DNA of 60,303 bases, from the NCBI GenBank assembly GCA_025769875.1, contig JAGFNK010000324.1, forward strand, positions 1 through 60,303, read 5' to 3'. Every line of letters begins with the position of its first letter. Position 1 is the stretch's first letter. The stretch comes from Russula earlei (taxonomy: Eukaryota; Basidiomycota; Agaricomycetes; Russulales; Russulaceae). The position numbers were made by a program, and so were the translations under genes. Under the pieces are notes generated by a model. It was given only the letters and a program-made list of their open reading frames with translations. It ran no database searches and was not told the DNA's origin. Positions 27,841-36,467 of the stretch are shown here, in pieces.

Positions 27841-28876
27841 GCAGGTGCAACCGGATCAGGCTCTCTGCAGTAGCCAGTACGGCTTCCTCGGTCGAACGGG
27901 GCTGCCAGCCCAGCAACCGGATGGCTTTCGCACTGGTAACGTTCATGATCATGCCCAGCAAAGGAATCACACCCTTAATGGTAGGGTCTTTTAGTGCCGC
28001 GATACGCAACAAAGTATTCGGTAGTTCTTTTACATGCACCTTATGGGCGGCATCACCAAGATGCTCCTTCAGTATTTTGGCAATGCCAACCAGCCAGATG
28101 CTTTCACCTGCGGTGGCAATAAAACGCTCGCCCTTTGCAGCAGGGTGCGTCATGGCACGCAGGTGCAAATCGGCCACATCACGCACATCCACAAAGCCGG
28201 AATTGATCTTAGGGCAACCAGCCATCTTGCCTGTCAGCAGGTTTTTAACGAGGTGTATAGAATGCGAATAGTCAGCCCCCAATACCGGTCCCATTACCGC
28301 TACCGGGTTGATAGCAGTCAACTCCAGCCCCTTGCCTTCTTTTTCGATAAACGCCCAGGCAGCTTTCTCAGCAAGGGTTTTTGATTTCTGGTAGGCCGGC
28401 GCTTTACCGGTGAGGTTGGTCCAGGTAGTCTCATCATAAGGAGCTGTTTGCTTCGGGTGACCATATACAATCGCGCCTATAGCAGAGGTCAATACCACGC
28501 GTTTCACACCGGCATCCCGGGCCGCACGCAGTACACGTAATACGCCTTCACGTGCCGGGATGATCATTTCGTCCTCATGTTTGTAATCACGTATCGGTGT
28601 TGGCGAAGCAACATGTAGCACATAGGTACAGCCGCTCACTGCTTCAGGCCAGTTCGCATCTGAGGAAAGATCGGCCTGGATGAAGTGTAAGCGTTCACCG
28701 GCTTCATAGCCACCTTCCCGCAACATGTCCCGTACTTCAGCCTCGCGGTCCGGGTCACGCAGTGTGGCCCGGACCTGGTAACCTGCCTCTAACAATTGAA
28801 GAATACAGTGAACGGCTATAAAGCCGGAGCCACCGGTTACCAGTACTAATTTTTCGGAATTTGAATGAGTGTTCAT
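27830..28876 (-). CDS. NAD(P)-dependent epimerase/dihydroflavonol-4-reductase-like aldehyde reductase
   Basis: Start chosen at MNTHSNSEKLVLVTGGSG (28876); an extension to 28909 adds eleven unmatched residues. 348 aa, extended SDR. TGGSGFIAVHCILQLLEAGYQVRATLRDP shows the nucleotide motif with Arg residues favouring NADPH. HVASPTP, VLTSAIGAIVYG and the catalytic YQKSK (Tyr-x3-Lys) follow, then INPVAVMGPVLG and FVDVRDVADLHLRAM. This is the pattern of dihydroflavonol reductase-like aldehyde/ketone reductases. Cytoplasmic; natural substrate unknown. Overlaps the start of the downstream AraC gene. Confidence 0.88.
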   Translation of the reverse strand: MNTHSNSEKLVLVTGGSGFIAVHCILQLLEAGYQVRATLRDPDREAEVRDMLREGGYEAGERLHFIQADLSSDANWPEAVSGCTYVLHVASPTPIRDYKHEDEMIIPAREGVLRVLRAARDAGVKRVVLTSAIGAIVYGHPKQTAPYDETTWTNLTGKAPAYQKSKTLAEKAAWAFIEKEGKGLELTAINPVAVMGPVLGADYSHSIHLVKNLLTGKMAGCPKINSGFVDVRDVADLHLRAMTHPAAKGERFIATAGESIWLVGIAKILKEHLGDAAHKVHVKELPNTLLRIAALKDPTIKGVIPLLGMIMNVTSAKAIRLLGWQPRSTEEAVLATAESLIRLHLLDQ

Positions 28877-28991
28877 CTTTTCTATTTGAGAAAGCAAAAC
28901 TCGGTGCAAGAAGAACAGGTCATTTTGTTCAAAAGGCGTAATGTGCTTTGTTTAAAAGGCGGGTTCCCGGTACTTAATTGGTACCGGTATC

Positions 28992-29402
28992 TTATTTAAA
29001 GCTGTAGTATTGTTCATCTGTCACTGGCTCCAACCAGTCTACGATACCTTTTTCAGTATTGATGCCTATGGCATAATGGGTAAACCTGCCATTGGATGTA
29101 GCACCATGCCAGTGTTTAATGCCCGGTAACACGTTAACTACATCCCCAACTTTAATTTCGCGGATGGGTGAACCTTCTTCCTGGTAATAACCTACGCCCT
29201 GTGTCACAATCAGGATTTGGTTACTGGGGTGTGTATGCCAGTTGTTTCTGCAGCCAGGTTCGAATATTACCTCACCAATACCACAATTGGTAATATCGTC
29301 TGCCACAACCCGCATTTTTAACCAGGCAGTACCCGTAAAATATTGTGCAGCCACCGGGCCAAACCCTTCAGGCGCTGTTGTTGATTGCTCTTGATTTTCC
29401 AT
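28992..29402 (-). CDS. Cupin domain protein
   Basis: 136 aa. A single cupin barrel with both motifs: motif 1 CRNNWHTHPSNQILIVTQGVGYYQEEG (His-x-His and downstream acidic residue) and motif 2 DVVNVLPGIKHWHGATSN. The metal-binding His pair is intact. It resembles the small cupins that accompany carboxymuconolactone-decarboxylase-like and reductase genes. It lies between the reductase and an AraC regulator, all on the minus strand. Enzymatic role not deducible. Confidence 0.85.
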   Translation of the reverse strand: MENQEQSTTAPEGFGPVAAQYFTGTAWLKMRVVADDITNCGIGEVIFEPGCRNNWHTHPSNQILIVTQGVGYYQEEGSPIREIKVGDVVNVLPGIKHWHGATSNGRFTHYAIGINTEKGIVDWLEPVTDEQYYSFK

Positions 29403-29469
29403 GTGCTTTATTTAGCGCAAAGATTCACCATCTCCTGCGTCATTCGAAAAGATTTATTGTTCTTCCTTT

Positions 29470-30342
29470 CTAACCCTGCACTCCTCTCTTTTTAAAAGCC
29501 CCCGGTGTTAACCCGGTAACAGCTTTAAACACTTTCGAAAAATAAGCCTGGCTGCCAAACCCGGTGCGTGTGGCTATCTCGGCAAAAGATAACTGGCTGG
29601 ATAATGCCAGGTGCTGCGCACGCTCCACCCGTTTCTCATTGATAAAATCAATCGGTAAAGCGCCGGTATGCTTCTCAAACAAACGGGCAAAATACTCCGG
29701 GTTATAATGTGCCCTTTCGGCCAGCAATTGTACACTCAATGGCTGGTCAAGATGTAGCAGGATATAGCTGATGGATGCAGCAATGCTATCCGGTATATAA
29801 GCGCCGGGTGTAGCCTTTACCATATCACTGTCCAGGAACCGGGCAATTAACTGTAATAAGATGCCCTGTGTTTCTATAAAATAGGCCAATGACTGGTAAT
29901 CGTTCAACCCCTGGTATTCTTTATAAAATACCTGTTTCTCATAAAAGCTGGGATTGTCGGATCGATTCAAACCCCTGCCGGGATTGATCTCCAGCAATCG
30001 TTTAAAATGGGTCAGGTCATTTTCCTGCGCTGCTACCTGCATGATCTGCCGGTTATTGGCAAACAGGGAAGAACCATCCGGCGATAGTTCAAAGAACTGT
30101 ACAAAATACTGTTCCAGCTGTGTACCACAACGCATATTACACAAGGTAAAGCTGGGGATCATGTACAGGTTCCCCGGTATAAGCGGGTATACACCGTTAC
30201 TGCCGGATAATTCCGCCTCACCATCGCCGATATAATAAATGCGGTGATAGGGGCTGATCACGTTTTGATAATTCCATTGGCTGTTCAGCCACACATGATC
30301 GGTATTCAACAGGGAAAAACTGCTTTTCAATACATGCTTCAT
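29470..30342 (-). CDS. AraC family transcriptional regulator
   Basis: 290 aa from ATG 30342 (MKHVLKSSFSLLNTDHVWLN); the frame opens 15 codons earlier without a family match. N-terminal cupin-like domain (ISPYHRIYYIGDGEAELSGSNGVYPLIPGNLYMIPSFTLCNM), of a type often sensing sugars. DNA-binding part: SVQLLAERAHYNPEYFARLFEKHTGALPIDFINEKRV and SFAEIATRTGFGSQAYFSKVFKAVTGLTPGAFKK. It is divergent from the GH29 fucosidase gene, 96 bases between starts, making it a candidate regulator of the glycan cluster 30439-38064 (inference). Confidence 0.88.
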   Translation of the reverse strand: MKHVLKSSFSLLNTDHVWLNSQWNYQNVISPYHRIYYIGDGEAELSGSNGVYPLIPGNLYMIPSFTLCNMRCGTQLEQYFVQFFELSPDGSSLFANNRQIMQVAAQENDLTHFKRLLEINPGRGLNRSDNPSFYEKQVFYKEYQGLNDYQSLAYFIETQGILLQLIARFLDSDMVKATPGAYIPDSIAASISYILLHLDQPLSVQLLAERAHYNPEYFARLFEKHTGALPIDFINEKRVERAQHLALSSQLSFAEIATRTGFGSQAYFSKVFKAVTGLTPGAFKKRGVQG

Positions 30343-30407
30343 ACACCAAGATCGGTTTTGTGCAAAAAAAGGTCTTTTTTGAAACAAAGTCTGCCATAAC
30401 CGTAAGT

Positions 30408-30415
30408 TAGCTTTG
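30408..30415 (+). promoter_or_regulatory. -7 box (TAGCTTTG) upstream of the GH29 gene
   Basis: TAGCTTTG fits TAnnTTTG, 24 bases before the GH29 ATG, the same spacing as the box before the sensor gene at 1151. A TTTG at 30378-30381 is 26 bases upstream, further than the usual -33 spacing. Confidence 0.35.
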
Positions 30416-30438
30416 GCCTTTGTAACGATATACCCATT

Positions 30439-32067
30439 ATGAAAGCATCTCTCTTAACTGCCTGCTGCCTGTTGTCTATGCTGGCAGGCATAGCGCAAGC
30501 TCCTGCCAAAGACACTATCATACCTTTCAACACCACCATTGGAGAAGCTGGTAATGCAAAAGATTTTGATATGGCGCCGGAAACCAACCTGGCAGTAGCA
30601 CAGGCCGCGGCTGATATAGTGGCGAAGCAAATACCTGCCGGGCCGGTACAGCCTAACTGGTCATCACTACAGGCGTATTATACAGTGCCTGCCTGGTATA
30701 CAGGCGCTAAGTTCGGGCTGTGTATGCACTGGGGGCTCTATTCCGTACCAGCCTATCACAATGAGTGGTATGAAAAGCACATGTATGGCAGCCCTGCTAT
30801 TGCTGCCTGGCATGTGCAGCATTTCGGATTGCAGGACACTTTTGGTTATAAAAACTTCATTCCGCTGTTTACAGCAGATCAATTTGATCCCGAAGCCTGG
30901 GCTACTTTGTTTCAGCAGTCAGGCGCCAGGTTCTTTATGCCCGCCTGTCAACACCATGATGGTTTTGCGTTATGGGATAGTAAGGTAACGCCTTACAATT
31001 CCATGCAAATGGGACCACATAGGGATCTTATAGGTGAGCTGGCTATAGCCGTTCGCAAACGCGGGTTGAAGTTTGGCTTTACCAATCACCAGGTCGAGAA
31101 CTTCCAGTTCATCAATCCACCCAAAGAAATGCTGGATCGGATGAAAGCGGCAAAGGCGGACCTGTTCGATCCTGCCTGGGTAAACTTTTACCATGTGGCC
31201 GATCGTAGCGACAGCGCCTGTAAAGCCTTCCTGGTAGATTGGTTTAACCGCAACGTAGAGCTCATCAACAAATACCAGCCGGATATGCTTTGGTTCGATA
31301 ATGGTATCGACCAGCGCTTTCTCGATCCCATGAAACTCATGGTAGCAGCCTATTATTACAACACGGCAAAGCAATGGGGTAAGGAGGTATCGCTGAATAC
31401 CAAGAAAGCGGCTTTTGCACCTTCCGGTACCAATATAGCCACCATTGGCTCCGTACTGGATTTTGAAGGGAGGGGACCCTCCGGTATCCGTACCGGTGTA
31501 TGGGATGTAGATACACAGATCGGTTCCACCTGGGGCTATACCACCGGTATGAAGGTAGCAGGAGCGGGGGCTATCGTAACACGGTTGATAGACATCGTAA
31601 GTAAGAACGGTACCATGATGCTCAATATCTCACCCAAAGCAGATGGCACCATACCCGCGGAACAACAGGAAACATTATTGGGTGTCGGCCGCTGGCTAAA
31701 GACAAACGGGGATGCGATCTTCGATACCCATAACTGGATCAAAGCACGCGAAGAAGGCGCCAATGGCAATAAGATTTATTTCACGGTAAAAGCAGGTGCG
31801 CTGTATGCCATCATTACCGGCAAATGGCCTGCAGGTGTTGTAACAATCAATTCTTTACCGGCTTCCATAGGTAAAGTGGCAGGTGTTACCTTACTGGGTA
31901 ATAATGGCAAATTGGCTTTCTCCCAGGATGCCAACGGCTTAACCGTAACACTGCCTGCCAACCCGCCCTGCGATATTGCCTGGACCTTACAAATAACAGG
32001 CCTCAAAATGAATGAGCCTACCACCACACCCACAGGCAATCCCATACCAGGTTATCCCTATCAGTAA
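30439..32067 (+). CDS. GH29 alpha-L-fucosidase
   Basis: 542 aa, secreted (MKASLLTACCLLSMLAGIAQA). GH29 blocks are clear: AKFGLCMHWGLYSVPAYHNEWYEKHMY, MPACQHHDGFALWDSKVTPYNS and KFGFTNHQVENFQF. PDMLWFDNG carries the likely nucleophile Asp287, in the family's W-F/D context. DLFDPAWVNFYH and ITRLIDIVSKNGTMMLNISPKADGTIPAEQQ follow, the latter being the conserved barrel end. A C-terminal beta domain occupies the last about 90 residues. It hydrolyses terminal alpha-L-fucose from glycans. First gene of a four-gene cluster with a lyase, GH127 and a hydrolase; pectic rhamnogalacturonan II or arabinogalactan are possible targets (inference). Confidence 0.92.
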   Translation: MKASLLTACCLLSMLAGIAQAPAKDTIIPFNTTIGEAGNAKDFDMAPETNLAVAQAAADIVAKQIPAGPVQPNWSSLQAYYTVPAWYTGAKFGLCMHWGLYSVPAYHNEWYEKHMYGSPAIAAWHVQHFGLQDTFGYKNFIPLFTADQFDPEAWATLFQQSGARFFMPACQHHDGFALWDSKVTPYNSMQMGPHRDLIGELAIAVRKRGLKFGFTNHQVENFQFINPPKEMLDRMKAAKADLFDPAWVNFYHVADRSDSACKAFLVDWFNRNVELINKYQPDMLWFDNGIDQRFLDPMKLMVAAYYYNTAKQWGKEVSLNTKKAAFAPSGTNIATIGSVLDFEGRGPSGIRTGVWDVDTQIGSTWGYTTGMKVAGAGAIVTRLIDIVSKNGTMMLNISPKADGTIPAEQQETLLGVGRWLKTNGDAIFDTHNWIKAREEGANGNKIYFTVKAGALYAIITGKWPAGVVTINSLPASIGKVAGVTLLGNNGKLAFSQDANGLTVTLPANPPCDIAWTLQITGLKMNEPTTTPTGNPIPGYPYQ

Positions 32068-32129
32068 TGACTGTTGATGCGGCAATTCATCAAAATTTTT
32101 TGGCAGGATACCAATTTGTTTGTTCATTT

Positions 32130-32145
32130 GCTTAAACGATTAAGC
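32130..32145. promoter_or_regulatory. Palindromic operator-like site GCTTAAACGATTAAGC
   Basis: Perfect 6-base arms around ACGA, in the 154-base gap before the lyase gene. The form resembles LacI/GalR-family operators (AACG core with symmetric arms). No LacI-type gene is in the window, so the regulator would be elsewhere. Low confidence as a functional site. Confidence 0.35.
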
Positions 32146-32221
32146 GTTCAGCCTGGAAAGCTGGTTCTAACACCCCCAAGCTGCCATTAATGAATTACCA
32201 TACATCAATAATCACCGTATC

Positions 32222-34522
32222 ATGCAATCAATTATAAAAAGGGTATTGATAACACTCTGGTGTATTGGAATGTGTGCTGTTGCATCCGCCCAAAAACATC
32301 CTTATCTCTTCTTTACAAAAAGCAGGATCGATGTATTAAAAGAACGTATCAAAACAGACACCTCATTCACCAATAACTGGAACGACCTCTTAACTACCAC
32401 CAATAGCCTGTTAACAAAAGGCGATGCAAAAGATAAGATGGATTACTTTGCCATTGCCTGGCTGGTTACCAACGATACCAAATATGCCAATAAGATAAAA
32501 GACCTGCTGATCAATCTTTGTAGCAAGCCCACCTGGGCCAATGAAGAGATGCTGCAACGGGATCCGCAATGGCTCTCCGATCTCGAAACAGCCCGGGATT
32601 GTTTTGATGTAGCCATTGGCTATGATGCTATTTACGACCAGCTTAGCACGGCAGAAAAGAAAACAATAGTAGAGGGCGTAGTACGCATGGGTATCAAAAC
32701 AGCATTGGGCGAATGGTTATTGCCCAATACACGCATACATACCCTAAACTCCATGGGACATAATTGGTGGAGCGCCTGTGTAGGCAGCGCCGGTATTGCC
32801 AGCCTGGCCGTAAAAGAGGAATGGCCCGAAGGAAAGGCAATGGCTGAAGCTGTTGGTAACGGCCTGAAAGAATGGTACCTCTTTAATGGGGATGTATTGC
32901 AGAACAAGCCAAAGACCATGGACAAGGATGGCGGTATGTACGAGAGTGTAAACTATGCCATGTTTGGCCTGCAACAATTCCTCCTGTTCCGGCTGGCTTT
33001 TGCTGATGCCCTGCCTTCCCAAAAACAACCTGTCATCAATGGTCTTGAAAAGATAGGGGACTGGTTCTGCCAGGTTTCCTACCCCAGAACAGGAGAGCTG
33101 TATTCCCTCAACTTTGGTGATGATGAAGTACAAACAGCAGCAGAAAGCGTGATGAAACTATTATATGCACTGGGCTATCAAAACCCTAATGAGCTCTGGT
33201 ATATCAGCCAGGTGCAAAAGAAACAACATAGGGATATATGGTATACCAATACGCCGATGGGCGCCATATTACAGCCGGGTATGAAACAGACACCCACTGA
33301 GCCCGCCTTACCCAACGCCGCCTTGTTTGAAGATATGGATTGGGCCAGCCTGCGTAGTTCCTGGCATAAAAATGCAACAATGTTGGGTGTCAAGAGTGGC
33401 TACACCTGGAACCATTCACATGCGGATGCCAATTCCTTTATCCTCTTCCACAAAGGGGAAAACATAATCAAAGATGCCGGCAATAGCTGGTATGCCTCCA
33501 AAGACTATTCTGCTTATTTCTTCCAAAGCGAAGCACACAATGTAGTATTGTTCAACGGCAAAGCACAACCAAAGGAACAGGAATACAATGGCTCACCCAT
33601 CCGTGGACAATTGAGCGACCTGATGGATGGCGGCAATATCAAGTATGTGCTGGCCAATGGTGTGGGTCCCACTGCTGCCAACTTCACGCGTAACTTCCGG
33701 CATTTTATCTGGCTGGGCAAAGTGATCATCATAGTAGATGATGTAAAGGCGCATGAAACAGGTAGCTTCTCCTGGCTCTTACACCCCGGTGGTGAATCCA
33801 AAAAGATAGGTGGTGATATCAGTATTGTAAAGAACAAAGCTGCTATACTGGTAAGACCACTCTTCCCGGAAACACTGGTACAAACCGGCTTCGATCATGA
33901 CTTCCCCGACAAAATGAAACTGGAAGAGATCACCTCTCCCAAAGCAAGAGACCCGCAGAATCCTACGGAAATACACTATAGCATCAGCTACCCGCAACAG
34001 GTAAAACAAACCAAATTCATTACGGCCATCATCCTCAAAGATTCGGTGAACGATAAAAACCTGCCGGTAATAGAACGCCTGCAAAGCCTCACCATGAATG
34101 GGGTACGCATCAAACAGGATGGCAAGGTTACAGAACTATACCTCAACCTGCTGGCAGATGGGCATATCATGCACCTCAACAGTATCAATAATTTCAATGG
34201 ATGGGAAACCGATGCTTACCTGTTTGCCATTACCTACCCGGAAAAACAAACACCGGCAACACCCAATGAGGTGACCGATTATTTCATGGCCTATGGCAGC
34301 TATATCCGTAAGGATAACCAAACCGTGTTCTCTTCTTTGTCCAAGTTGAACATGATTGCCGGCAGCAACGGCAACGAATGGAATATGGTGCTCACGGGGC
34401 AGCCCTATATCAATGCCAGCTTTAGCATGCCAAAGAAACCAGCTGTGTTCAACCTTAACCACCAGCCAGTAACACCGGTATACAACAATAACGCATTACA
34501 GATCCACATAGAAAAGCAATAG
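32222..34522 (+). CDS. Heparinase II/III-fold polysaccharide lyase
   Basis: 766 aa with signal MQSIIKRVLITLWCIGMCAVASA. The N-terminal half is an alpha/alpha toroid: HPYLFFTKSRIDVLKERIKTD, SMGHNWWSACVGSAG, and DGGMYESVNYAMFGLQQFLLFRLAF with the expected Tyr/Asn region. The C-terminal half is the beta-sandwich typical of heparinase II/III-like lyases (GYTWNHSHADANSFILFHKGENIIKDAG; FRHFIWLGKVIIIVDDVKA). WNHSHADANSF holds His residues often in the metal or catalytic site. It would cleave uronic-acid-containing glycans by beta-elimination; the precise polysaccharide lyase family and substrate cannot be named from the sequence. Eight bases separate it from GH127. Confidence 0.8.
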   Translation: MQSIIKRVLITLWCIGMCAVASAQKHPYLFFTKSRIDVLKERIKTDTSFTNNWNDLLTTTNSLLTKGDAKDKMDYFAIAWLVTNDTKYANKIKDLLINLCSKPTWANEEMLQRDPQWLSDLETARDCFDVAIGYDAIYDQLSTAEKKTIVEGVVRMGIKTALGEWLLPNTRIHTLNSMGHNWWSACVGSAGIASLAVKEEWPEGKAMAEAVGNGLKEWYLFNGDVLQNKPKTMDKDGGMYESVNYAMFGLQQFLLFRLAFADALPSQKQPVINGLEKIGDWFCQVSYPRTGELYSLNFGDDEVQTAAESVMKLLYALGYQNPNELWYISQVQKKQHRDIWYTNTPMGAILQPGMKQTPTEPALPNAALFEDMDWASLRSSWHKNATMLGVKSGYTWNHSHADANSFILFHKGENIIKDAGNSWYASKDYSAYFFQSEAHNVVLFNGKAQPKEQEYNGSPIRGQLSDLMDGGNIKYVLANGVGPTAANFTRNFRHFIWLGKVIIIVDDVKAHETGSFSWLLHPGGESKKIGGDISIVKNKAAILVRPLFPETLVQTGFDHDFPDKMKLEEITSPKARDPQNPTEIHYSISYPQQVKQTKFITAIILKDSVNDKNLPVIERLQSLTMNGVRIKQDGKVTELYLNLLADGHIMHLNSINNFNGWETDAYLFAITYPEKQTPATPNEVTDYFMAYGSYIRKDNQTVFSSLSKLNMIAGSNGNEWNMVLTGQPYINASFSMPKKPAVFNLNHQPVTPVYNNNALQIHIEKQ

Positions 34523-34530
34523 AGATTGCC

Positions 34531-36459
34531 ATGATCAGACAACTATTTATACTGCCACTCTTTTCGCTTGCTGCTATAACAGGCATACAGGCCCAATCAC
34601 ATTATCCCGGTCAGCATGCAGGCAAGTTTGCCGTGCCCGATCAGCTACAGCCTGCCGTATACAGCTTCGATCTCAGTGATGTTCGGTTACTCGATGGCCA
34701 TTGTAAACAGAACATGGAACGTGAACAGCAATGGCTCTTGGCGATAGACATCAAAAAGCTGTTGCATAGTTTCCGCGTCAATGCCGGCATCTTCGATGCC
34801 AATGAAGGCGGCTACTTCGACATTAAGAAATATGGTGGCTGGGAATCGCTGGACTGTGAACTTCGCGGGCATACTACAGGTCACTTGTTGTCCGGCCTCG
34901 CACTGATGTATGCCCAAACAGGAGAGCCTGTTTATAAAGCAAAAGCAGATAGTATCGTAATGGCACTGTCAGAAGTACAAACAGTCCTGGACCAGGATGG
35001 TTACCTCAGCGCCTTTCCGCAGGAGCTCATTAACCGGAACCTGGCAGGTAAAAAAGTATGGGCGCCCTGGTACACCCTGCACAAAATAATGGCTGGTTTA
35101 ATTGACCAGTATCTCTATTGCGATAACCAACAGGCGTTGGCGATAGTATCCAAAATGGGCGACTGGGCCTACAAAAAACTGCAGCCTGTAACCCCCGCAC
35201 AGCGAACCATTATGCTGCGCAACGAGTTCGGCGGCATCAATGAATCCTTCTATAATCTCTATGCCATTACCGGTAAGCCTGCCTACCAATGGCTGGCAGC
35301 ATTCTTCTACCACAATGAAATGCTCGATCCTTTAAAAGAAGGCAAAGACATACTGGATAAGAAGCACGCCAATACCTATATCCCCAAGCTCCTGGGCATG
35401 ACGAGGGAATACGAGATCGATGGCAAAGGAGATGGCGATAGTATCGCCGCCTTCTTCTGGAACACAGTTATCACGCATCATTCTTTTGTAACAGGAAGCA
35501 ATAGCGACAAAGAGAAGTTCTTTACCCCCGATGATCTGTCCGATCATTTAACAGGCTATACCGGTGAAACCTGTAACGTGTACAACATGCTCAAGCTCAC
35601 CCGGCACTTATTTACCCATACCGGGGATATCCGGTATGCGGACTTCTATGAAAAAGCTTTGTTCAACCATATATTAGGCCAGCAGGACCCCGCTACCGGT
35701 ATGGTAGCCTATTTCCTGCCCATGCTGCCTGGGGCACACAAAGTATACAGTACCAAAGAAAATTCTTTCTGGTGTTGTGTAGGCACCGGCTTTGAGAACC
35801 ACGCAAAGTATGGTGAAGCCATCTATTACCATAGCAACGATGCCTTATACGTCAACCTCTTTATTGCTTCCACGATCAACTGGAAAGAGAAAGGGTTCTC
35901 TATGAAGCAGGAAACGAATTTCCCGGAATCAGATACCATGTTATTTACCATACAGCAAGCGCCTGCTACAAACCTGGCTTTGCATATCCGTTATCCTTCC
36001 TGGGCTACCAGTGCTCTTGTTACCGTGAATGGAAAGAAGCTACCTGTTAAACAGGCGGCTGATACGTATATAACGATTCAAAGGGAGTGGAAAGCAAACG
36101 ACAAAGTAACGGTTGTTTTCCCTATGGCATTAACCACGCAGGCTACCAATGATAATCCAAATAAGGCCGCTATCCTCTATGGGCCTATTGTACTGGCCGG
36201 GGAAATGGGAACAGCGCAAATGGATGCGCCTGCTCCTTATTCCAATCCCGCTTTGTACAATGATTACTATACCTATAACTACCATGTACCGGCCAACCTG
36301 GTAACCGCTTTATCTGTGAATAAGAATAACCTGGCAGCTTCCATACAACCGGTCAATGGCCAACCCCTTAGCTTCAAAACAGTAAAAGAAGATATCACAC
36401 TTCGTCCTCTGTATGATGTACACAGGGAACGGTATGTAGTATATTGGAACATCAAATAA
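34531..36459 (+). CDS. GH127 (DUF1680) beta-L-arabinofuranosidase
   Basis: 642 aa, secreted (MIRQLFILPLFSLAAITGIQA). The alpha/alpha barrel holds GGWESLDCELRGHTTGHLLSGLALMYA, VWAPWYTLHKIMAGLIDQYLY and FGGINESFYNLYAITG. The zinc/cysteine active site known from GH127 is complete: Glu346 and Cys348 in TGETCNVYNM, and Cys415-Cys416 in FWCCVGTGFENHAKYG, of which the first Cys is the nucleophile in the characterised enzyme. C-terminal beta domains follow (LALHIRYPSWATSALVTVNGK; AILYGPIVLAGEMG). It releases beta-L-arabinofuranose, found in hydroxyproline-linked arabino-oligosaccharides and rhamnogalacturonan II. Followed 8 bases later by the hydrolase gene. Confidence 0.92.
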   Translation: MIRQLFILPLFSLAAITGIQAQSHYPGQHAGKFAVPDQLQPAVYSFDLSDVRLLDGHCKQNMEREQQWLLAIDIKKLLHSFRVNAGIFDANEGGYFDIKKYGGWESLDCELRGHTTGHLLSGLALMYAQTGEPVYKAKADSIVMALSEVQTVLDQDGYLSAFPQELINRNLAGKKVWAPWYTLHKIMAGLIDQYLYCDNQQALAIVSKMGDWAYKKLQPVTPAQRTIMLRNEFGGINESFYNLYAITGKPAYQWLAAFFYHNEMLDPLKEGKDILDKKHANTYIPKLLGMTREYEIDGKGDGDSIAAFFWNTVITHHSFVTGSNSDKEKFFTPDDLSDHLTGYTGETCNVYNMLKLTRHLFTHTGDIRYADFYEKALFNHILGQQDPATGMVAYFLPMLPGAHKVYSTKENSFWCCVGTGFENHAKYGEAIYYHSNDALYVNLFIASTINWKEKGFSMKQETNFPESDTMLFTIQQAPATNLALHIRYPSWATSALVTVNGKKLPVKQAADTYITIQREWKANDKVTVVFPMALTTQATNDNPNKAAILYGPIVLAGEMGTAQMDAPAPYSNPALYNDYYTYNYHVPANLVTALSVNKNNLAASIQPVNGQPLSFKTVKEDITLRPLYDVHRERYVVYWNIK

Positions 36460-36467
36460 TACATAGG

